Below, piece after piece: positions 15,237 to 24,029 of a stretch of DNA of 64,000 nucleotides. Source of the stretch: Conexibacter sp. CPCC 206217 (lineage in GTDB: Bacteria > Actinomycetota > Thermoleophilia > Solirubrobacterales > Solirubrobacteraceae); NCBI RefSeq assembly GCF_030646165.1, contig NZ_JAUTDO010000009.1, positions 62,001 through 126,000 of the forward strand, in the 5' to 3' direction. The first letter of the stretch is position 1; every line of letters begins with the position of its first letter. Position numbers and translations under genes: made by a program. The notes beneath the pieces were generated by a model. The model made no database searches and was not told where the DNA came from. It worked only from the letters and a program-made list of their open reading frames with translations.

Positions 15237-16979
15237 ATGAGCGTCGAAGCAGAGCGGCTTCCCGTTCAGGGCGCCGCTTCGATCCGGTGGCGCCGGCTGC
15301 TGATGCGGCTGGGCATCGTGGGTCGCGGGCCGGCCGTGTTGCTGATCCTGCTGACCGGGGCAGCGGTCATCGCCCCGGCGGTCTACGTGTTCAATTATGC
15401 GTTCGCGGGCAACCCCTCCGGGGTCAGCCAGATGCTGAACGCGACGGGCAGTTGGAATCTCGTCGTCAGCACGCTCGAGCTCGCGCTCGGGTCCGGCGCG
15501 TTGGCGTTGGTGATGGGGACGACGCTGGCGTGGTTCGCCAGCCGGCTCGGACCCCGCTGGCGCTGGCTCGCGAACGTCCCGTTCCTGCCGCTGGTGGTGC
15601 CGCAGCTGGCGATGGTGACCGGCTACGTCTACCTGCTGAATCCGTCGATCGGGTACGTCAACCAGATCTACCGGTCGCTGTTCGGGGGCACGTACGGCCC
15701 GATCAATCCATACACGCTGCCGTGGATGATCATCATCGGCAGCTTCGTCCTGACCTCGATCGTCTTCCTGTTCGTCAAGACCGCGCTCGCGCAGTTGAGC
15801 CAGGAGCTGCTCGACGCGGGGTCGGTGTTCGGCTGCGGGCCGACGAGATTGCTGTGGAAGGTCGTGCTGCCCGTCATGCGGCCGGCGCTGATCTACGGTG
15901 CCATGACGACGTTGCTGCTGGGCATCGGCCAGATCACCGTGCCGATCATCTTCGGCAGCCCCGTGGGCATCCACGTGCTGGGGACCTCGATCTACGCGAA
16001 CACGGCTTCCAGTTCGCCGAACTTCAACCTCGCCGCGGCCTATGGCCTGCCGATCCTCGTCGTCGGGATCATCGCGCTGATCTTCCAGCGCGTCATGCTG
16101 CGCGACGCCGCTCGCTACGTCACGGTCGGCGGCCGTGGCTCGCGGCCGGCCACCGAGCAGTCCGGCTGGGCCGGTCCGACCGTCTTGATCGTGTACGCGC
16201 TCATCTCGCTGGTGCTGCCGCTGATCGCGATCGTGATCGTCTCGCTGCAGCCGTTCTGGAGCGGCCACATCAGAGTCGGCGACTTCACGCTGCACAACTA
16301 CTCGCTGATCTTCTCCCAAGACGATCTGCGCGAGGCGGTCACCAACAGCTTCAAGTACGCGGTCGCCACCGTGCTGATCGGCGTGCCGGTGACACACGGC
16401 TGCGCGCGGATCATCTACGCGAATCGCCGCATCCCGGTGCTCTCGTCGATTCAGGACGCGATCGTCAACCTCCCGCTCGTCGTGCCGACGGCGATCTTCG
16501 GCCTCGGCTTCCTGCTGCTGTACACGGAGACATCCGTCGGGCTCTACGGCAACGCGTGGGGGATCATCATCCTCTGGGTCGTCCTGATCCTGCCGATCGC
16601 GACGCGCCTGCAGCTGACGGCCTTGGTGAACCTGGGGCCCGAGCTGAACGCGGCGGCAAGGACCTGCGGCGCCGGCTTCCTACGGCGCGTCCTCACGATC
16701 GACCTGCCGCTCCTGCGCCCTGCGCTGGCCGGCGGCGCGGCGCTGGTGATGGTGGTCTCGATGCAGGAGTTCACCGCATCGATCTTCGTCGCGTCGATGA
16801 ACACCCAGGTGATGGGCACTCAGCTCTACCAGCTTTTCTCTTTTGTTGGCTACTCGCAGGCAGGGGCGATGTCGATCGTCATGTGTGTGATTACCGCGCT
16901 CGGTGTGGGTCTCGCGTTCCTGTTCGGGGGACGTGGCGCGCTGAGCAGCACCTCGAAGGGACGTGCGACCGTTGGCTAG
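15237..16979 (+). CDS. Fused ABC transporter permease (iron/putrescine/2-aminoethylphosphonate type)
   Basis: A 580-residue protein with two tandem binding-protein-dependent permease domains (about 12 membrane helices). Each half carries an EAA-type coupling loop: LDAGSVFGCGPTRLLWKVVLP in the first and AARTCGAGFLRRVLTIDLP in the second (both followed by a Pro-Ala-Leu). The architecture is that of FbpB/SfuB-type permeases for Fe(III), putrescine or phosphonates. GAGGGGG precedes the ATG. The ATPase gene overlaps it by 8 nt. No solute-binding protein gene is in this operon or nearby, so it must be encoded elsewhere. Regulation by the sugar-acid regulon suggests a carboxylated sugar substrate, as inference. 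Confidence 0.88.
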   Translation: MSVEAERLPVQGAASIRWRRLLMRLGIVGRGPAVLLILLTGAAVIAPAVYVFNYAFAGNPSGVSQMLNATGSWNLVVSTLELALGSGALALVMGTTLAWFASRLGPRWRWLANVPFLPLVVPQLAMVTGYVYLLNPSIGYVNQIYRSLFGGTYGPINPYTLPWMIIIGSFVLTSIVFLFVKTALAQLSQELLDAGSVFGCGPTRLLWKVVLPVMRPALIYGAMTTLLLGIGQITVPIIFGSPVGIHVLGTSIYANTASSSPNFNLAAAYGLPILVVGIIALIFQRVMLRDAARYVTVGGRGSRPATEQSGWAGPTVLIVYALISLVLPLIAIVIVSLQPFWSGHIRVGDFTLHNYSLIFSQDDLREAVTNSFKYAVATVLIGVPVTHGCARIIYANRRIPVLSSIQDAIVNLPLVVPTAIFGLGFLLLYTETSVGLYGNAWGIIILWVVLILPIATRLQLTALVNLGPELNAAARTCGAGFLRRVLTIDLPLLRPALAGGAALVMVVSMQEFTASIFVASMNTQVMGTQLYQLFSFVGYSQAGAMSIVMCVITALGVGLAFLFGGRGALSSTSKGRATVG

Positions 16980-18144
16980 AATCACTGCAGAGGGCGTCAC
17001 CAAGAGCTACAAGGTGCGCCGTCGCCAGATCGACGCCGTCCGCGGCGTCTCGTTCGACGTCACCGAAGGCGAGCTGCTCGTCCTCTTGGGACCGAGCGGC
17101 TGCGGCAAGACGACGACGCTGCGCTGCCTGGCCGGGCTCGAGGAGCCCACTGACGGCGCGATCGTGCTCGGCGACCGTCCGGTGTTCGACCGGCAGAAGG
17201 GCGTCAACGTGCCGTCGAACAAGCGCAACCTGGGGATGGTCTTCCAGAGCTTTGCGCTGTGGCCGCACCTGACGGCGTACCAGAACATCCAGTTCCCGCT
17301 CAAGGCGCGGCGCGTCTCGCGCCAGCAGCACTCGGCGCTGGTGTCCGAGGCGGCGCGGCTCGTCGACCTCGACGAATCGCTGCTGCAGAACCGACCGGGC
17401 CAGCTCAGCGGCGGGCAGCAGCAGCGCGTCGCGCTGGCGCGCGCGCTGGTGGGCAACCCGTCGATCGTGCTGTTCGACGAGCCGCTCAGCAACCTCGACG
17501 CCAAGCTGCGCGAGCAGCTGCGCACAGAGCTGCGGACGCTGCACCGTCGCGTCGGATTCACCGGCGTGTACGTCACGCACGACCTGCTCGAAGCCGCCGT
17601 GCTGGGCGACAAGGTCGCCGTGATGCACAGAGGCGAGATCGCGCAGCTCGGCGCGCCGGAGGCGGTCTTCGACCACCCGACCGGCGTCGACGTCGCCGAG
17701 CTGGTGGGCTATCGCCGCCTGACGGCGGCCGTCCGCGGCGAGGGTGCCTGGCGCTCCGGCGAGCTCGAGCTCGAAGGCGCGCTGCCGTCCACGACGATGG
17801 CGCCCGAGTCGCTGCGCGTCTACGCGCGGCCGGTGCACGTCACGGTCAGTCTCTCGTCCGCGCCGCTGGATGTCGGCATGGCTCGCATCGGCGGCTGGAC
17901 GATCGACGAGCTGGAGGTCACCGGCGATCACGCCGACGTGCTCGTGAGCAAGGGCGAGGAGTCGGTCCGCCTGCCCGTCGAGCCGCGATCCGTCACCGGG
18001 ATGGCGCGCGGCGACGTCATCGCGCTCGACATCCCAGGTTCCAAGGTTCGCTTCTTCGAGCCGGACGGGACGTCTTGGTCCAACAGCCGGCACGCCGCCG
18101 AGCCCAACCCAGCGGACGTCAAGAGCCGCCAACCGATCAGCTGA
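16972..18144 (+). CDS. ABC transporter ATP-binding protein (PotA/FbpC type)
   Basis: About 390 residues. Walker A is GPSGCGKTT near residue 44, the Q-loop is FQSFALWPHL, the signature LSGGQQQRVALARAL, Walker B IVLFDEPLSNLDA and the switch His in VYVTHDLLEA. A C-terminal regulatory/TOBE-like region follows from about 240. I chose TTG 16972 because AAGGGA is well spaced; the GTG at 16963 is only one base from it. It pairs with the overlapping fused permease. The next gene starts one base after its stop. Confidence 0.9.
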   Translation: MARITAEGVTKSYKVRRRQIDAVRGVSFDVTEGELLVLLGPSGCGKTTTLRCLAGLEEPTDGAIVLGDRPVFDRQKGVNVPSNKRNLGMVFQSFALWPHLTAYQNIQFPLKARRVSRQQHSALVSEAARLVDLDESLLQNRPGQLSGGQQQRVALARALVGNPSIVLFDEPLSNLDAKLREQLRTELRTLHRRVGFTGVYVTHDLLEAAVLGDKVAVMHRGEIAQLGAPEAVFDHPTGVDVAELVGYRRLTAAVRGEGAWRSGELELEGALPSTTMAPESLRVYARPVHVTVSLSSAPLDVGMARIGGWTIDELEVTGDHADVLVSKGEESVRLPVEPRSVTGMARGDVIALDIPGSKVRFFEPDGTSWSNSRHAAEPNPADVKSRQPIS

Positions 18145-18145
18145 C

Positions 18146-18520
18146 ATGACCCTCATCCATACCTGTTATCGCATCGTCGACATCGACGAAAGCGTCGCCT
18201 TCTACGAGGCGCTCGGCTTCGAGGAGCGCCATCGCATGGCGTTGCCCGACGGCGCGACCAACGTGTTCCTCGGCACGCCCGGCGACAGCGACCGGCTCGA
18301 GCTGACCTACAACCCCGGCGTCGAGAGCTACGAGATCGGCACCGGCTACGGTCACATCGCCATCACGACGCCGGACATCGACGTGACGCTGGCGGACCTC
18401 GGCACGCGGGGCATCTCGCCCGAGCGCGCGCCGTACACCGTCAGCGCGGACGGCCCGCGCATCTGCTTCGTGCGGGATCCCAACGGCTATCGGATCGAGA
18501 TCGTCGAAGGCACTGGATGA
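18146..18520 (+). CDS. Glyoxalase/VOC-superfamily protein
   Basis: A 124-residue vicinal-oxygen-chelate protein of lactoylglutathione-lyase type. HTCYRIVDIDESVAFYEALGF forms the first beta-alpha-beta module when split into its strands, with His5 as probable metal ligand. YGHIAITTPD and FVRDPNGYRIEIVE (Glu ligand) complete the second module. The family detoxifies methylglyoxal or isomerises/cleaves small adducts. It lies one base after the ABC ATPase and overlaps the dehydrogenase by 4 nt, so it is part of the same operon and probably handles a reactive aldehyde made in the pathway. Confidence 0.85.
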   Translation: MTLIHTCYRIVDIDESVAFYEALGFEERHRMALPDGATNVFLGTPGDSDRLELTYNPGVESYEIGTGYGHIAITTPDIDVTLADLGTRGISPERAPYTVSADGPRICFVRDPNGYRIEIVEGTG

Positions 18521-20019
18521 CGGTCCGCGCGACGGCGGAGTTCTCCGGGACCGATCCGCGGACCGGGGAGCGGGCCCCCGGCGCCTACGTCGACGCCACG
18601 GCGGCCGAGGTCGCCGCGGCGGCGCGCGCCGCCCGTGCGGCGTTCCTCTCCGAGGGCGATCGGCGCACCTTCTCCGACGCGGCGCTGCTGCGGGCGGTGG
18701 CCGAGCAGATCGACGCCCGCGCCGCCGAGCTGTGCGAGGCGGCCGAGCGGGAGACCGGGCTGACCTCGGCGCGGCTCACAGGCGAGGTGGCGCGGACGAC
18801 CGGCCAGCTGCGCGCCTTCGCCGACGTGGTCGACAGCGGTGAGCTGCTGGAGCCGATCGTCGACGCGGCCGACCCGGCGGCGACGCCGCCGCGACCCGAC
18901 CAGCGGCGGATGAACCTGCCGATCGGCGTCGTGGCGGTCTGGGGCGCCGGGAACTTCCCGTTCGCCTTCGGCGTCGCCGGCGGTGACACGGCCGCGGCGT
19001 TCGCCGCAGGCTGTCCCGTCGTCGTCAAGGCGCACCCTTCGCATCCGCGCACCTCGGAGCTGACCGCCGAGGCGGTGCACGCCGCGCTGCTCAGCGTCGG
19101 GGCCTCGTCGGCCTGGTTCTCGCTGCTGCAGGGCCGCGAGCACGCCACCGGCGTCTGCCTGGCGACCTGCGACGACGTCGACGCCGTCGCGTTCACCGGC
19201 AGCCGATCCGGCGGGCTGGCGCTGGTGCGGGCCGCAGCCGAGCGGCCGCGCCCGATTCCGGTCTACGCCGAGATGGGCGCGGTCAACCCGACCGTCGTCA
19301 CGCCGGCGGCGGCCTCCGCGCGCGGCGCGCAGATCGCGCAGGAGCTCGGAGGCGCGATCGTCGCGAGCAACGGGCAGCTCTGCACCAAGCCCGGCATCAT
19401 CGCGCTCGTCGACGACGGGGCGGCCCGTGCGCTGGTCGGCACGCTCGCCGAGCTGCTCGCGGCCGGCGAGTCCCAGCCGCTGCTCGACTCGCGCACGAAG
19501 GAGGCGTTCGTGCGCGGCGCCGACGAGCTGGCCGCGGCGCCCGCGGTCGAGGTGATCGCGCGCGGAGCCGAGACCGATCGGCCGGGCAGCTGGCAGGCGC
19601 CGCTGCTCGCGCAGGTGGCGGCGTCGGCGCTGACGTCCGGAGTGACGCAGGTCGAGGAGGTCTTCGGCCCGGCGGCGGTGGTCGCCTGGTGCGCCGACGA
19701 GGCCGAGCTGCTGAAGCTGCTCGAGTCGCTGGAGCCCGCGTTGGCCGCGGGGCTGTACGCCGAGGCCGAGGAGGCCGCTCTGCACCCGATCATGGTGCGG
19801 CTGCAGCGCAAGGTCGGACGGCTCGTCTTCGACGGCATCACGACGGGGGTGACGGTGGGGCGCGCGACGGTGCACGGCGGACCGTTCCCGGCGACGTCGA
19901 TCGACGGGCACACGTCCGTCGGCATGACGGCGCCGCGGCGCTTCCTGCGCCCGGTCGGCTTCCAGGGCTTTCCCGAGGCCGCGCTGCCCGCGGCCCTGCG
20001 CCGCCGCGCGGCGTCCTAG
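18517..20019 (+). CDS. NADP-dependent aldehyde dehydrogenase, 2-ketoglutarate-semialdehyde type
   Basis: A 500-residue aldehyde dehydrogenase. GVVAVWGAGNFPFAFGVAGG is the conserved substrate/coenzyme segment, VAFTGSRSGG the Rossmann turn, EMGAVNPTVV the general-base Glu region and NGQLCTKPG the catalytic Cys. These signatures match the KGSADH branch that makes 2-ketoglutarate at the end of non-phosphorylating pentose or hexaric-acid pathways. It overlaps the glyoxalase gene by 4 nt. With the enolase-superfamily dehydratase at 21361 it could form part of a Weimberg-like route; the missing dehydratase step is not visible here. Confidence 0.9.
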   Translation: MTVRATAEFSGTDPRTGERAPGAYVDATAAEVAAAARAARAAFLSEGDRRTFSDAALLRAVAEQIDARAAELCEAAERETGLTSARLTGEVARTTGQLRAFADVVDSGELLEPIVDAADPAATPPRPDQRRMNLPIGVVAVWGAGNFPFAFGVAGGDTAAAFAAGCPVVVKAHPSHPRTSELTAEAVHAALLSVGASSAWFSLLQGREHATGVCLATCDDVDAVAFTGSRSGGLALVRAAAERPRPIPVYAEMGAVNPTVVTPAAASARGAQIAQELGGAIVASNGQLCTKPGIIALVDDGAARALVGTLAELLAAGESQPLLDSRTKEAFVRGADELAAAPAVEVIARGAETDRPGSWQAPLLAQVAASALTSGVTQVEEVFGPAAVVAWCADEAELLKLLESLEPALAAGLYAEAEEAALHPIMVRLQRKVGRLVFDGITTGVTVGRATVHGGPFPATSIDGHTSVGMTAPRRFLRPVGFQGFPEAALPAALRRRAAS

Positions 20020-20089
20020 CCGTCGCGCACCGCGCTTCCGCCCCGCCGCCGGCCCGCGGCGACGCGGAGCACCCCGCCGCCGGTCGGGG

Positions 20090-21349
20090 TCAGAGCAGCT
20101 CGAGCGGCTCCTCCACGATCGGCGCCTGCGGCGGCGGTCGGCGCAGGACCAGGCTGAACGAGACGACCGCGGCGGCGCCGGCGCACGAGAGGGCGACGAT
20201 CGCCGGGACGACCGCGCTGTCGCCGCCGCCGAGCCCCGCCAGCGGAGCCGCCACCGCTCCCATCGTGTACTGGAAGACGCCCATCAGGGCCGAGCCGGAG
20301 CCGGCGACATGGCCGTGCTCGGAGAGGCCGATCGCGATCGTGTTGCCCTGGACGAAGCCCCAGCTTCCGAGCATGCACGCCCAGCTCGCCTCCAGCGCGA
20401 TCAGCCCGAAGCCCGCCAGCTCGACGACCAGCACCCCGGCGGCGCCGGTCACCATCATGCAGAGGCCGAACCCGGCGAGTCGCGTCGGAGCGAAGCGGTG
20501 CAGCAGATGGGCGTTGATCTGGTTGCTGGTGACCATCGCGGCCGCGTTGATCCCGTACAGGATCCCGAACAGCTGGGGGGAGGCGCCGTAGCCGTCCTCG
20601 ATCACGAAGGTCGCGCTGGAGACGAACACGATCAGTGCGCCCATCGTCAGACCGAGGGTCGCCGTGCAGCCGACGAAGCGGCGATGGCGCAGGAGCGCGC
20701 CGAAGGTCTGCATCGTGTCGGCCAGGGTGCCCGAGCGCCGCGCCTCCTTCGGCAGCGTCTCGGGAAACCACACGAACGCGCCGATCACGAGCAGGATCCC
20801 GAAGCAGGCCTGCACGACGAAGATCCCATGCCACGACGCGACGCGCAGGATCGTCGCGCCGATCGTCGGCGCGACGATCGGCGCGACCCCGTAGATCAGC
20901 GTCAGCCGCGAGTAGTAGCGAGCGGAGTCGCGCAGGCCGAACAGGTCGCGCACCACCGTGCGCCCGATCGCCATGCCGCACGCGCCGGCGGCGCCCTGCA
21001 GCAGCCGTCCGGCGCACAGCACGGGAAGCGACGGGCTCACGGCGCACAGCAGCGACGCGAGCACGAACAGCACGAGCCCGCCGAGCAGCGGCAGCCGGCG
21101 CCCGACCACGTCGGCCAGCTGGCCGAAGACGAACTGGCCGAGCGCCATGCCGACCAGGTACAGCGAGATCGTCAGCTGCGCCGCCGAGGTGGTGACGTCG
21201 AGCTCCCGTGCGACGGTCGGAAGCGAGGACAGATAGAGGTCCATCGCCGCCGGGCCGACCGCGCTGAGACAGCCGAGCAGCAGGAAGAAGCGGACGCTCT
21301 CGGGCGGAGGGGCGGACCGCGGCCCGCCCCTCGTCGTGGTGCCCGTCAT
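20090..21349 (-). CDS. Bcr/CflA-type MFS transporter (third paralogue)
   Basis: A 419-residue 12-helix transporter with AAMDLYLSSLPTVARELD in helix 1, GQLADVVGRRLPLL in loop 2-3 and GRLLQGAAGACGMAIGRTVVRD at helices 4-5. It starts 11 nt after the stop of the upstream enolase-superfamily gene, in the same direction, so the two are probably co-transcribed. This close linkage argues that it moves the dehydratase substrate or product rather than an antibiotic. Confidence 0.88.
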   Translation of the reverse strand: MTGTTTRGGPRSAPPPESVRFFLLLGCLSAVGPAAMDLYLSSLPTVARELDVTTSAAQLTISLYLVGMALGQFVFGQLADVVGRRLPLLGGLVLFVLASLLCAVSPSLPVLCAGRLLQGAAGACGMAIGRTVVRDLFGLRDSARYYSRLTLIYGVAPIVAPTIGATILRVASWHGIFVVQACFGILLVIGAFVWFPETLPKEARRSGTLADTMQTFGALLRHRRFVGCTATLGLTMGALIVFVSSATFVIEDGYGASPQLFGILYGINAAAMVTSNQINAHLLHRFAPTRLAGFGLCMMVTGAAGVLVVELAGFGLIALEASWACMLGSWGFVQGNTIAIGLSEHGHVAGSGSALMGVFQYTMGAVAAPLAGLGGGDSAVVPAIVALSCAGAAAVVSFSLVLRRPPPQAPIVEEPLELL

Positions 21350-21360
21350 GGCGGGCCCTG

Positions 21361-22527
21361 CTAGGCCCGGTCGACGCGGCGGCCTTCGCGCCGCTCCCAG
21401 CCCTCCGTGAAGAGATCGAACCGCACCTGCTCACGCGGGTGCTCGGCGACCGCGTCCCAGTCGACGCCGATGCCGAGGCCCGGTGCGGTCGGAACGGGCA
21501 TCGCGCCGTCGTCGCCGACGTGCGGCAGGCCGGGGAACAGGTCCCGGACCCAGCTGTCGGCGAAGTCGTTGAAGTGCTCCTGGATCTTGAAGTTCGGCAC
21601 GGTCGCGGCCAGCTGCAGGTTGGCCCCCGTCGCGATCGGCCCGCCGACGTTGTGAGGCGCGAGCAGCACGTATCCCGTCTCGGCCGTGGCGGCGAGGTGG
21701 CGCAGCTCGAGGATGCCGCCGAAGTGGCAGAGGTCGGGCTGGATGATGTCCGCCGCCTGCAGCTCGAACAGCTCGCGGAACTCGTAGCGGGTGTGCAGCC
21801 GCTCGCCGGTCGCGACGGGAACGTTCGCGCGCTCGGCGACCTTCGCGAGCGCCTTCAGGTTCTCCGGCGGGACGGGCTCCTCGATCCAGCCCGGGCGGTA
21901 GGGCTCCAGTTCGCGGGCGATGCTCAGCGCGGTGGAGGGGGTGAAGCGCCCGTGCATCTCGACGAACAGCTCCGCGTCGGGGCCGATCGCGTCGCGGACG
22001 GCCTCGACGAGCGCGATCGACGTGCGGCGCTCGGGGGCGCTGAGCTCCTGCTGGCCGGGCCCGAAGGGGTCGACCTTGAGCGCCCGGTAGCCGCGTTCGA
22101 CGACCTGCTTGGCGGCCGCGTGGAACTCCTGCGGTTCGCGCTCGACCGTGTACCAGCCGTTGGCGTAGACGGGGACGCGCTCGCGCACCGCGCCACCGAG
22201 GAGGCGGTGGACGGGCTGTCCGAGCGCCTTGCCCATGATGTCCCAGCAGGCCATCTCGACGGTCGCGATCCCAGACATCACGACCGCGCCCGCGCGGTCG
22301 TAGTCGTTGCGGAACATTCGCTGCACGAGTGACTGGACCTCGAACGGGTCGCTGCCGACGACGTGCGCGTCTTGCGCGTAGGAGAGATATCCGAGCAGCG
22401 CGTCGGTGTGGTTCACCATCCGCGCCTCGCCGAGTCCGGTGATCCCCTCGTCGGTCTGGACCTCGACGACCGTCAGGTTCCGCCACGGGGTCCCCACAAC
22501 CTGAACACGCAGGCCTGTTATCCGCAT
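21361..22527 (-). CDS. Mandelate racemase/enolase-superfamily sugar-acid dehydratase (galactonate dehydratase-like)
   Basis: A 388-residue enolase-superfamily enzyme. The barrel shows RALKVDPFG (Lys-x-Asp), LFVEMHGRF (Mg-ligand Glu), WIEEPVPPENL (second Glu), VATGERLHTRYEF (third Glu), IIQPDLCHFGGI and LLAPHNVGGPI (catalytic His). These resemble the D-galactonate dehydratase subgroup, which removes water from aldonic acids to give 2-keto-3-deoxy acids. The ATG at 22527 has GAGGAGGG about 10 nt upstream; an in-frame start at 22557 would overlap the promoter. Its promoter contains a 17-bp element similar to one in front of the PucR-type regulator at 39071. Confidence 0.88.
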   Translation of the reverse strand: MRITGLRVQVVGTPWRNLTVVEVQTDEGITGLGEARMVNHTDALLGYLSYAQDAHVVGSDPFEVQSLVQRMFRNDYDRAGAVVMSGIATVEMACWDIMGKALGQPVHRLLGGAVRERVPVYANGWYTVEREPQEFHAAAKQVVERGYRALKVDPFGPGQQELSAPERRTSIALVEAVRDAIGPDAELFVEMHGRFTPSTALSIARELEPYRPGWIEEPVPPENLKALAKVAERANVPVATGERLHTRYEFRELFELQAADIIQPDLCHFGGILELRHLAATAETGYVLLAPHNVGGPIATGANLQLAATVPNFKIQEHFNDFADSWVRDLFPGLPHVGDDGAMPVPTAPGLGIGVDWDAVAEHPREQVRFDLFTEGWERREGRRVDRA

Positions 22528-22544
22528 ATACAGACATCCCTCCT

Positions 22545-22561
22545 CATATTCGGACAACCAA
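22545..22561 (-). promoter_or_regulatory. Element shared with the pucR-type gene promoter
   Basis: The minus strand reads TTGGTTGTCCGAATATG. TTGGACATCCGGATATG at 40395-40379 agrees at 13 of 17 positions. A TATATT -10-like box starts just upstream on the minus strand (22565-22560). This may be an operator for the dehydratase gene; the evidence is sequence similarity only. Confidence 0.35.
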
Positions 22562-22608
22562 TATACCGACCGCGCCAGTGCGCGACGGCGGCGCGAGCGG
22601 ATCGGTCG

Positions 22609-23397
22609 TCATGCGGACGTGCGCGGTGCCACCGCCACCGTCAGCCCCTGCCGGCGCAGCCGCTGAACCGCCGTCGCGGGGGTGGCGTCGTCGACGACGA
22701 TCAGGTCGAACTGCGCCAGCGGCGCGACGCGGTGCAGCGCGACGCGATCGAGCTTCGTGTGGTCGACCGCCAGCACCGTGCGCCGCGCCGAGCGCAGCAT
22801 CGCGCGCTTGACCAGCACGATCTCCTGCTCCTGGTGGAAGGCGCTGCGGTCGGAGACCGCCGCGGTCGAGACGATCGCGAGGTCGGTCGACATCGCCTCG
22901 ATCGCGTCGATGCACGCGACGCCGAGAAACGAGTCGTGCGCGGCGTGGTACTCGCCGCCGAGCGCCAGCAGCCGGATGCCCGGCACGTCGCACAGCAGCT
23001 TGATCGACTCCAGGTAGTTGGTCACGACCGTCAACGGCGTCACGTCGCCGAGCAGACGCGCGAACGCCAGCGCGGTCGTCGAGTCGTCGAGCATCAGCGA
23101 CATGCCCGGCTCGATCAGTTCGCGCAGGCGGCGGGCGATCGCGTCCTTCTCGCGCCGGTTGGCCTCCAGCCGGTAGGCGATGTTCGATTCGAACACGCTC
23201 GACGGCAGCGCGGTCGCGCCGCCGCGGTGCTTGCGCACGATCCCGTGCGCTTCGAGGTCGTCCAGGTCGCGGTGGACGGTCATCGCGCTGATCTCGAACC
23301 TGCTCGCCAACTCGCTGACGGAGACCGATCCACGGCGCATCACGTACTCGGCGATCCGCCGGCGGCGCGCGGACGCGCTGGACGCGCGCGGGCTCAT
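22609..23397 (-). CDS. DeoR/GlpR-family transcriptional regulator
   Basis: A 262-residue DeoR regulator. The winged helix-turn-helix is at residues 10-65 (RIAEYVMRRGSVSVSELASRF split by a turn, then MTVHRDLDDLEAHGIVRKHRGGA). The effector domain resembles sugar isomerases, with SLMLDDSTTALAFARLL, VVTNYLESIKLL, ALGGEYHAAHDSFLG and VDHTKLDRVAL. Such proteins sense phosphorylated sugars. The ATG overlaps the upstream phosphatase stop by 4 nt, so it is coupled to the FGGY kinase-phosphatase pair and probably senses their substrate or product. The enolase-superfamily gene follows 81 bp downstream. Confidence 0.92.
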   Translation of the reverse strand: MSPRASSASARRRRIAEYVMRRGSVSVSELASRFEISAMTVHRDLDDLEAHGIVRKHRGGATALPSSVFESNIAYRLEANRREKDAIARRLRELIEPGMSLMLDDSTTALAFARLLGDVTPLTVVTNYLESIKLLCDVPGIRLLALGGEYHAAHDSFLGVACIDAIEAMSTDLAIVSTAAVSDRSAFHQEQEIVLVKRAMLRSARRTVLAVDHTKLDRVALHRVAPLAQFDLIVVDDATPATAVQRLRRQGLTVAVAPRTSA

Positions 23398-24029
23398 CGG
23401 CCGCTCGCCCGCGTCGGGTCCCGCAGCGGCGCGTTGAGGCGCCGCAGCCCCGCCCCGCGCGCGCCGAGCGAGATCTCCGCGAGCGCGTCGTGGTCGATCC
23501 GCGGCAGCGCGCGGCGGTAGGCCCCGAGTTCGATCCCCAGCAGCTCGCAGAGCGCCAGTCGCAGGATCGTGTTGTGCGCGACGACGAGCACGCGTCCGCC
23601 GGGCGCGGCCGCGGCGGCGTCCCGCAGCGCCGCCGCGGCGCGATGGGCGGCCGCGGCAGGGTCCTCGCCGCCCGGCAGCGGGTGAGCGACCGGGTCGCGT
23701 TCGAACGCCCGCACCGACTGGGGGTGCTCGGTGCGCAGCTCGTCGAGCCGGCGTCCCTCGGCGGCGCCGAAGTCGAGCTCGCGCAGCCGCGCGTCGCGCA
23801 CCAGTTCGAGGCCGGCCGCATGCGCCGTGCCGGTCGCGGTCGCGACCGCTCGGACCATCGGCGAGCAGCGGATCGCGTCGAGCTGTGCGCCGGCGGCCCA
23901 CCGCGCGAGTCGTCCCGCCTGCTCGCGGCCGACGTCGTCGAGGTCGATCTCGCTGGCGCCGGCATAGCGTCCGTCGGCGCTCCACTCGGTGCGGCCGTGG
24001 CGGGACAGGAGCAGGGTCGTGGAGGTCAT
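23394..24029 (-). CDS. Histidine phosphatase (phosphoglycerate mutase-like)
   Basis: A 211-residue histidine-phosphatase-superfamily protein. LLLSRHGRTEWSADGRYAG carries the phosphorylated His in RHGRT at residues 10-14, RCSPMVRAVATA the second Arg, ELDFGAAEG the general-acid region and VLVVAHNTILRLAL the C-terminal His. It may dephosphorylate a sugar phosphate. It is translationally coupled on both sides (4-nt overlaps with the FGGY kinase and the DeoR gene). A phosphatase directly linked to a kinase suggests control of a toxic phospho-sugar or of the inducer level. Confidence 0.88.
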   Translation of the reverse strand: MTSTTLLLSRHGRTEWSADGRYAGASEIDLDDVGREQAGRLARWAAGAQLDAIRCSPMVRAVATATGTAHAAGLELVRDARLRELDFGAAEGRRLDELRTEHPQSVRAFERDPVAHPLPGGEDPAAAAHRAAAALRDAAAAAPGGRVLVVAHNTILRLALCELLGIELGAYRRALPRIDHDALAEISLGARGAGLRRLNAPLRDPTRASGR

